From assembly GCF_001704635.1 (NCBI RefSeq), contig NZ_MAXF01000013.1, positions 2,501-66,500 on the forward strand: a DNA stretch of 64,000 nt, in the 5' to 3' direction. A model generated the notes under the pieces. The model ran no database searches, was not told the origin of the DNA, and saw only the letters and a list, made by a program, of their open reading frames with translations. Shown in pieces: positions 59,737-64,000 of this stretch. The position numbers and the translations under genes were made by a program. This DNA comes from Streptomyces sparsogenes (GTDB lineage Bacteria > Actinomycetota > Actinomycetes > Streptomycetales > Streptomycetaceae). How positions within the stretch are numbered: the stretch's first letter is position 1; each line of letters begins with the position of its first letter.

Positions 59737-61005
59737 ATGGAACACATCACGCTTCTCATCGGGATCGTGATCATCACGGCCTTGGTGTTCGACTTCACGA
59801 ACGGCTTCCATGACACCGCCAACGCCATGGCCACCACCATCTCCACGGGAGCGCTCGGCCCGCGGACCGCGGTGGCGATGTCGGCGGTCCTCAATCTCGT
59901 CGGCGCGTTCCTCTCGGTGGAGGTCGCCAAGACGATCTCCGGGGGGATCATCGACGAGGGCTCCGGAATCCGCCCCGAAGTGATCTTCGCGGGTCTGGTC
60001 GGAGCCATCCTCTGGAATCTGCTGACCTGGCTGGCCGGACTGCCCTCCAGCTCCTCGCACGCCCTCTTCGGCGGCCTCATCGGCGCCACCCTGGTCTCCG
60101 TCGGGATGGACGGGGTCAACAGCGACAAGATCGTCATGAAGGTCCTGATCCCGGCCGTGGCCGCGCCGATCGTGGCCGGTGTCGCGGCGATGGTCGCCAC
60201 CCGGCTCACCTACCGACTGGCGCGCGGCCGCGACGACCAGGAGACCGCGAAGGGCTACCGCGCCGGGCAGATCGCCTCGGCCGCGCTGGTCTCCCTCGCC
60301 CACGGCACCAATGACGCCCAGAAGACCATGGGTGTGATCACCCTGGCGCTGATCACCGGCGGCGCGCTCGCCCCCGACTCCGACCCGCCGCTGTGGGTCA
60401 TCGTCTCCGCGGGTCTGGCCATCGCCCTCGGCACGTACCTGGGCGGCTGGCGGATCATCCGCACCATGGGCAAGGGCATCACCGACATCCAGCCGCCGCA
60501 GGGCTTCGCCGCCCAGACCGGCGCCGCGACCGTCATCCTCGCCTCCTCCCACATCGGCTTCGCGCTGTCCACCACCCAGGTCTGCTCCGGCTCCGTGATG
60601 GGCGCGGGCCTCGGCCGCAAGGGCGGGGTGGTGCGCTGGTCGACCGCGGGCCGCATGGTCCTCGCCTGGGTGCTCACGCTGCCCGCCGCGGGTCTCGTCG
60701 CGGGCGGCGCGGCGCTCCTCGCGGACCAGGGCAACTGGGGCGTCACCGCCGTCGCCGTGATCGCGGTCGCCGCCTGCGCCGCGATCTGGGCGGCCTCGCG
60801 CCGCAAGCCCGTGGACCACACCAACGTCAACGAGGTCGAGACCGTGCCGGCTGAGCCGGTGGGCGTCGTCACGGCCGCCATCCAGGCTGTGGCCCCGCCG
60901 CCCGCCGGGCCGGTGGCCGCCGCCGCCGGACCGGTGGCCGCCGTCTCCTCCACTCCCTCCGCCACCCCGGCAGGCGCATCCGCGGCCACCGGCAGCACCA
61001 GCTAA
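59737..61005 (+). CDS. pitH2: low-affinity inorganic phosphate transporter (PiT family)
   Basis: A 422-residue PiT-family phosphate:cation symporter with about ten helices. Family signatures are FDFTNGFHDTANAMATTI near the N-terminus and LAHGTNDAQKTMGVI in the second half, the duplicated GxNDxxN/A motifs. It takes up phosphate or metal-phosphate. AAGGAG lies before ATG 59737; the frame from 59695 is discarded. A PHO box upstream and position match S. coelicolor pitH2. The C-terminal 60 residues are Ala/Pro/Thr-rich. Cotranscribed with the small protein that follows 12 bp later. Confidence 0.94.
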   Translation: MEHITLLIGIVIITALVFDFTNGFHDTANAMATTISTGALGPRTAVAMSAVLNLVGAFLSVEVAKTISGGIIDEGSGIRPEVIFAGLVGAILWNLLTWLAGLPSSSSHALFGGLIGATLVSVGMDGVNSDKIVMKVLIPAVAAPIVAGVAAMVATRLTYRLARGRDDQETAKGYRAGQIASAALVSLAHGTNDAQKTMGVITLALITGGALAPDSDPPLWVIVSAGLAIALGTYLGGWRIIRTMGKGITDIQPPQGFAAQTGAATVILASSHIGFALSTTQVCSGSVMGAGLGRKGGVVRWSTAGRMVLAWVLTLPAAGLVAGGAALLADQGNWGVTAVAVIAVAACAAIWAASRRKPVDHTNVNEVETVPAEPVGVVTAAIQAVAPPPAGPVAAAAGPVAAVSSTPSATPAGASAATGSTS

Positions 61006-61017
61006 GGAAGTAACGCG

Positions 61018-61284
61018 ATGAGCATCGACTGGGCGGCCCTCGGCCAGGTCTTCGGCGTCAGTCTCGCGGTGACCGTCGGCTTCGTGGGCGTCTTCACCCT
61101 CGGCATCCTCGGCACCTCCCGCAAGGCCCAGCCGGCGGAGGCGGGCCCGGGCGCCACCTCCACCACCCCCGGCGCCTCGGCCACGGCGGGCGCGGCCCTC
61201 GGGCCCGCGCGTCTCGGCGCGTACGCCTGCTTCGCGCTGTGCGCGGCGGCCGTGGCATACGGCATCAATCTGATCGTGGCCTGA
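61018..61284 (+). CDS. small membrane protein accompanying the phosphate transporter
   Basis: An 88-residue protein with two hydrophobic helices (FGVSLAVTVGFVGVFTLGILG and YACFALCAAAVAYGINLIVA) separated by a Gly/Thr/Ala-rich linker (EAGPGATSTTPGASATAG). It begins 12 bp after the permease, so it is likely an accessory. It matches a family seen after PiT genes in Streptomyces with no known function. Its last codons form the first unit of an 11-bp tandem array. Confidence 0.8.
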   Translation: MSIDWAALGQVFGVSLAVTVGFVGVFTLGILGTSRKAQPAEAGPGATSTTPGASATAGAALGPARLGAYACFALCAAAVAYGINLIVA

Positions 61285-61367
61285 TCCCCGCCTGACACCG
61301 GTCTGATCGATGACTGAGCTGACCTGACCCTGGCCTGATCCTGACCTGATCCTGCCCTGATCCGGAG
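61270..61367. repeat. 11-bp tandem repeat with phased GATC
   Basis: Nine units of about 11 bp with consensus CTGATCCTGAC, beginning inside the last codons of the upstream gene: 61270, 61281, 61292, 61303, 61314, 61325 (10 bp), 61335, 61346 and 61357. GATC occurs in units 1, 2, 4, 7, 8 and 9 (positions 61272, 61283, 61305, 61337, 61348, 61359), mostly 11 bp apart, one helical turn. Confidence 0.85.
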
Positions 61368-61376
61368 AGGCACCAC

Positions 61377-61426
61377 CGGCCGCCGGGCCGGGCCGCGCCG
61401 CACGGCGTGGTCCGGCCCGGCGGCCG
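61377..61426 (+). terminator. strong hairpin after the pit operon
   Basis: CGGCCGCCGGGCCGG (61377-61391) pairs perfectly with CCGGCCCGGCGGCCG (61412-61426). The 20-base loop contains a smaller CGCCG/CGGCG hairpin. It separates the pit operon from the cobalamin riboswitch. Confidence 0.8.
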
Positions 61427-61499
61427 TGGCGTTGAAGGGGTGCCGCGTCGGGGAGGTGTGTGGGCCTCGGCACACTCGCGCAGGGTGGGGCATTCGCGA

Positions 61500-61705
61500 G
61501 TTGACGGCCATTCGCGGCCCATGGTGGACTTCCGGAGCCAAACGGCGGCAGGAGAGGAAGCCGGTGAGAATCCGGCGCGGTCCCGCCACTGTCACCGGGG
61601 AGCGCTCTCCCATCGCCCTACGAGTCACGGCCGCCCGCGCGGAGGCTGGAAGACCGGGAGAACCGCGGATCCGGGAGCCAGGAGACTCTCACCGCCGGTC
61701 ACGTC
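61500..61705 (+). ncRNA. cobalamin (adenosylcobalamin) riboswitch
   Basis: The conserved B12-box elements are present in order: GAAGCCGGTGAGAATCCGGC (61558 region), then CGGTCCCGCCACTGTCACC, and the 3' part GGAGCCAGGAGACTC near 61675-61690. They precede cobD by about 120 bp, on the same strand. Binding of adenosylcobalamin is expected to switch off the downstream cob operon. Ends are approximate. Confidence 0.9.
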
Positions 61706-61825
61706 GAACCAGGGCGCGGACCCTGAGTGAGGACATACCGCCATGCCCGGCACCGCCATGCCGCCCCCTCCCACGAGGCCCCTCCCCCACGACCGGACGC
61801 GGCAGGGCGGGACGGCGGGCTGAGG

Positions 61826-62950
61826 ATGCGTGCCGACCACGCCTCGTACGCGTGCGGCGCCGCCCTCGGCTTCCTCGGCGACCTCGCCACGGGCGATCCG
61901 CGCCGCGGCCACCCCGTGGCCGCGTTCGGGACCGCCGCGCTGGCCGCCGAGCGGCTGCTGTGGCGCGACCACCGCGGAGCCGGGGCCCTGTACACCGCGC
62001 TGTGCGCGGGCGGCGCGGCCGCGGGTGCCGCCCTGACGGTGCGTGCCGTACGCGCCCTTGGCCCCTCACGTGCCGCGCACACCGCGCTGACCGCCGCCGC
62101 CACCTGGGCCGTGCTCGGCGGCACCACGCTGGGCCGGGAGGCGCGGGCCGTCGGCGGCGCGCTGGCCGCCGGGGACCTGGACGCCGCCCGGCGGCGGCTG
62201 CCGCACCTGTGCGGGCGCGACCCGCAGGCGCTCGACGAGCAACAGATCGCGCGCGCGGTCGTCGAATCGGTCGCCGAGAACACCTCGGACGCCGTCGTGG
62301 GCGCGCTGGTGTGGGGCGCCGTGGCCGGGGTGCCGGGTCTGGTGGGCTTCCGGGCCGTCAACACCCTGGACGCGATGGTGGGTCACCGGTCCCCACGCTA
62401 CCGGCGCTTCGGATGGGCCTCGGCCCGGCTCGACGACCTCGCCGGCTGGCCCGGCGCACGGCTCACCGCCGTGCTCGCCGCCCTGGCCGGGCCGGATCCG
62501 CGCGGCGCCCGGCGCGCCTGGCGGCGGGACGGCCACCGCCACCCGAGCCCCAACGCGGGCCCGGTGGAGGCCTCGTTCGCGGGCGCGCTCGGCGTACGGC
62601 TGGGCGGCACCCTGGCCTACGGCGGGCGCGTCGAGCACCGGCCGGTGCTCAACTCCGGCGGGCGGCCGGTGGAAGCGGCCGACATCGAGCGCGCGGTCCG
62701 GCTGTCGCGGCGCGTCGGAGCGCTGGCGCTCGGCGTGTCCGTCGCGGCCCGGCTGGCCGTCGGCGCGCTGCGGCCCGCCCGTACGGGGCTCTTCCCGGCC
62801 GCGCGGCCCGGCGTGCCCGTACGCGCCGCCCGCGCCCCACATGGCGCGCTCGCCCGCCGGGCACGGTCCTGGGGGGCTGCCGGGGCCGCGGGCGGCGCGT
62901 ACGGCCAGGCGACAGCGCGGCCCTCGGCCGCGGGGAGGGATCGAGGATGA
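61826..62950 (+). CDS. cobD: adenosylcobinamide-phosphate synthase CobD/CbiB
   Basis: A 374-residue CobD (CbiB) that attaches aminopropanol phosphate to cobyric acid in cobalamin synthesis. It is a membrane protein with family motifs [63 protein letters not shown] and [20 protein letters not shown]. Length is slightly above average owing to an Arg/Ala-rich tail. ATG at 61826 lies just after CTGAGG; the frame from 61727 runs into the riboswitch end. Its stop overlaps the cobQ start by 4 bp (ATGA). Confidence 0.95.
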   Translation: MRADHASYACGAALGFLGDLATGDPRRGHPVAAFGTAALAAERLLWRDHRGAGALYTALCAGGAAAGAALTVRAVRALGPSRAAHTALTAAATWAVLGGTTLGREARAVGGALAAGDLDAARRRLPHLCGRDPQALDEQQIARAVVESVAENTSDAVVGALVWGAVAGVPGLVGFRAVNTLDAMVGHRSPRYRRFGWASARLDDLAGWPGARLTAVLAALAGPDPRGARRAWRRDGHRHPSPNAGPVEASFAGALGVRLGGTLAYGGRVEHRPVLNSGGRPVEAADIERAVRLSRRVGALALGVSVAARLAVGALRPARTGLFPAARPGVPVRAARAPHGALARRARSWGAAGAAGGAYGQATARPSAAGRDRG

Positions 62951-64000
62951 GCGGGATGGATGGCACGGGCGGCGGGAGCGGGCCGGGCGGCGGGCTGCTC
63001 GTCGCGGGCACGACCTCGGACGCGGGCAAGAGCGTGGTCACGGCCGGGATCTGCCGGTGGCTCAGCCGTAAGGGCGTCAAGGTCGCGCCCTTCAAGGCGC
63101 AGAACATGTCGCTCAACTCCTTCGTCACCCGCGAGGGGGCGGAGATCGGCCGCGCCCAGGCGATGCAGGCCGCGGCCGCCCGCGTCGAGCCGAGCGCGCT
63201 GATGAACCCCGTGCTGCTCAAGCCGGGCAGCGACCGCAGCAGCCAGGTGGTGCTGCTGGGCAAGCCGGTGGGCGAGCTGAGCGCGCGTGGCTACCACGCG
63301 GGGCGCCAGGAGGCGCTGCTCGGAACCGTCACCGAGTGTCTGGCCGAACTGCGGCGCACCCATGACGCGGTGATCTGCGAGGGCGCCGGAAGCCCCGCGG
63401 AGATCAACCTGCGCCGCACCGACATCGTCAACCTGGGCCTGGCCCGGGCGGCCCGGCTGCCGGTCGTCGTGGTCGGGGACATCGACCGCGGCGGCGTCTT
63501 CGCGTCGTTCTTCGGCACGACCGCGCTGTTGTCGGAGGCCGACCAACGGCTCGTCGCGGGCTATCTGGTGAACAAGTTCCGCGGCGATGTGACCCTGCTC
63601 GAACCGGGCCTGGAGATGCTGCGCGGCCTGACCGGCCGCCCGACCCTCGGCGTGCTGCCGTACGCCCACGGCCTCGGCATCGACGAGGAGGACGGACTGC
63701 GGGTGTCGCTGCGCGGGGCGGTGCGCGAGAGCGTGGTCGCGCCGCCGCACGGCGCGGACATCCTGCGGGTGGCGGTCGCCGCCGTGCCGCTCATGTCGAA
63801 CTTCACGGACGTGGACGCGCTGGCCGCCGAGCCCGGCGTGGTCGTGCGGTTCGTGGACCGCCCGGAGGAGCTGGCCGACGCCGACCTGGTCGTGCTGCCC
63901 GGCACCCGTGGGACGGTACGGGCGCTGGAGTGGCTGCGGACGCGGGGGCTGGCCGAGGCGGTCGCGCGGCGGGCGGCGGAGGGCCGCCCGGTGCTGGGCA
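62947..64000 (+). CDS. cobQ: cobyric acid synthase CobQ/CbiP (3' end beyond the window)
   Basis: The first 351 residues of an amidotransferase that amidates adenosylcobyrinic acid diamide. The N-terminal synthetase domain has the P-loop [46 protein letters not shown] and [21 protein letters not shown], characteristic of CobQ. The glutaminase region begins at [19 protein letters not shown]. Full length is near 500 residues, so the rest lies beyond 64000. ATGA overlap with cobD indicates coupled translation under the riboswitch. Confidence 0.96.
   Translation, partial: MSGMDGTGGGSGPGGGLLVAGTTSDAGKSVVTAGICRWLSRKGVKVAPFKAQNMSLNSFVTREGAEIGRAQAMQAAAARVEPSALMNPVLLKPGSDRSSQVVLLGKPVGELSARGYHAGRQEALLGTVTECLAELRRTHDAVICEGAGSPAEINLRRTDIVNLGLARAARLPVVVVGDIDRGGVFASFFGTTALLSEADQRLVAGYLVNKFRGDVTLLEPGLEMLRGLTGRPTLGVLPYAHGLGIDEEDGLRVSLRGAVRESVVAPPHGADILRVAVAAVPLMSNFTDVDALAAEPGVVVRFVDRPEELADADLVVLPGTRGTVRALEWLRTRGLAEAVARRAAEGRPVLG

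Overview
The window is a gene-dense, very GC-rich stretch of an actinomycete chromosome, almost certainly Streptomyces. It has a chaplin gene, a streptophobe-family membrane protein, the SGM_5486-type mini-membrane protein, many GTG or leaderless starts, and the nucleoid-protein gene gbn. From memory, the gene order follows the core S. coelicolor segment around SCO1792-SCO1850 (chpE, inhA/fabG, tyrS, moaA, subtilases, gbn, pitH2, cob genes). One accessory interval interrupts it. The species is not determined.

Left part (1-19700): the 5' end of a 16S rRNA gene and its leader on the minus strand; a 3-methyladenine DNA glycosylase; a Spo0M-like protein; a barstar-like protein; a YbhB/RKIP protein; an HNH nuclease; an SPFH/NfeD membrane pair; an orphan ABC ATPase; a chaplin; a NarL-type two-component system; a secreted SLT transglycosylase behind a structured leader; a large FHA-ABC fusion transporter; a streptophobe protein; serB; a SixA-like phosphatase; a MITE-like intergenic element; and a CynX-type MFS exporter divergent from a FadR-type GntR regulator, with a shared palindrome between them.

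Middle (19700-26200): a small secreted protein, the FAS-II pair fabG-fabI, a GNAT protein, a TetR-cupin-ABM-domain cluster with overlapping operator-like palindromes, and a methyltransferase.

Accessory island (about 26200-32850): SseB-like gene, WXG-like helical protein, a 1,499-residue WXG/DUF6531/RHS polymorphic toxin with a short AT-richer C-terminal toxin domain, a downstream immunity candidate, a second truncated immunity-like ORF, and an MFS transporter gene truncated at both ends at the junction. The RHS gene carries an early TTA (bldA) codon. This is the most novel-looking locus.

Right part (32850-64000): the tldD/pmbA protease pair, tyrS, small membrane and zinc-ribbon genes, moaA, the DUF485-actP acetate permease operon behind a CRP-like palindrome, two tandem secreted subtilases, a DEDDh exonuclease with a BRCT-like tail, SURF1, a GH15 glycosidase, a divergent SDR, a SpoIIE-type phosphatase, an enoyl-CoA hydratase, gbn, an ABC-F ATPase, an alpha/beta hydrolase, a class II aldolase, a phosphate permease behind a PHO box, and a cobalamin riboswitch driving cobD-cobQ (cobQ runs off the end). 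Convergent gene pairs are usually separated by long perfect hairpins. GATC-rich phased repeats occur near 4.9 kb and 61.3 kb, notable because the window encodes a GATC-binding nucleoid protein.
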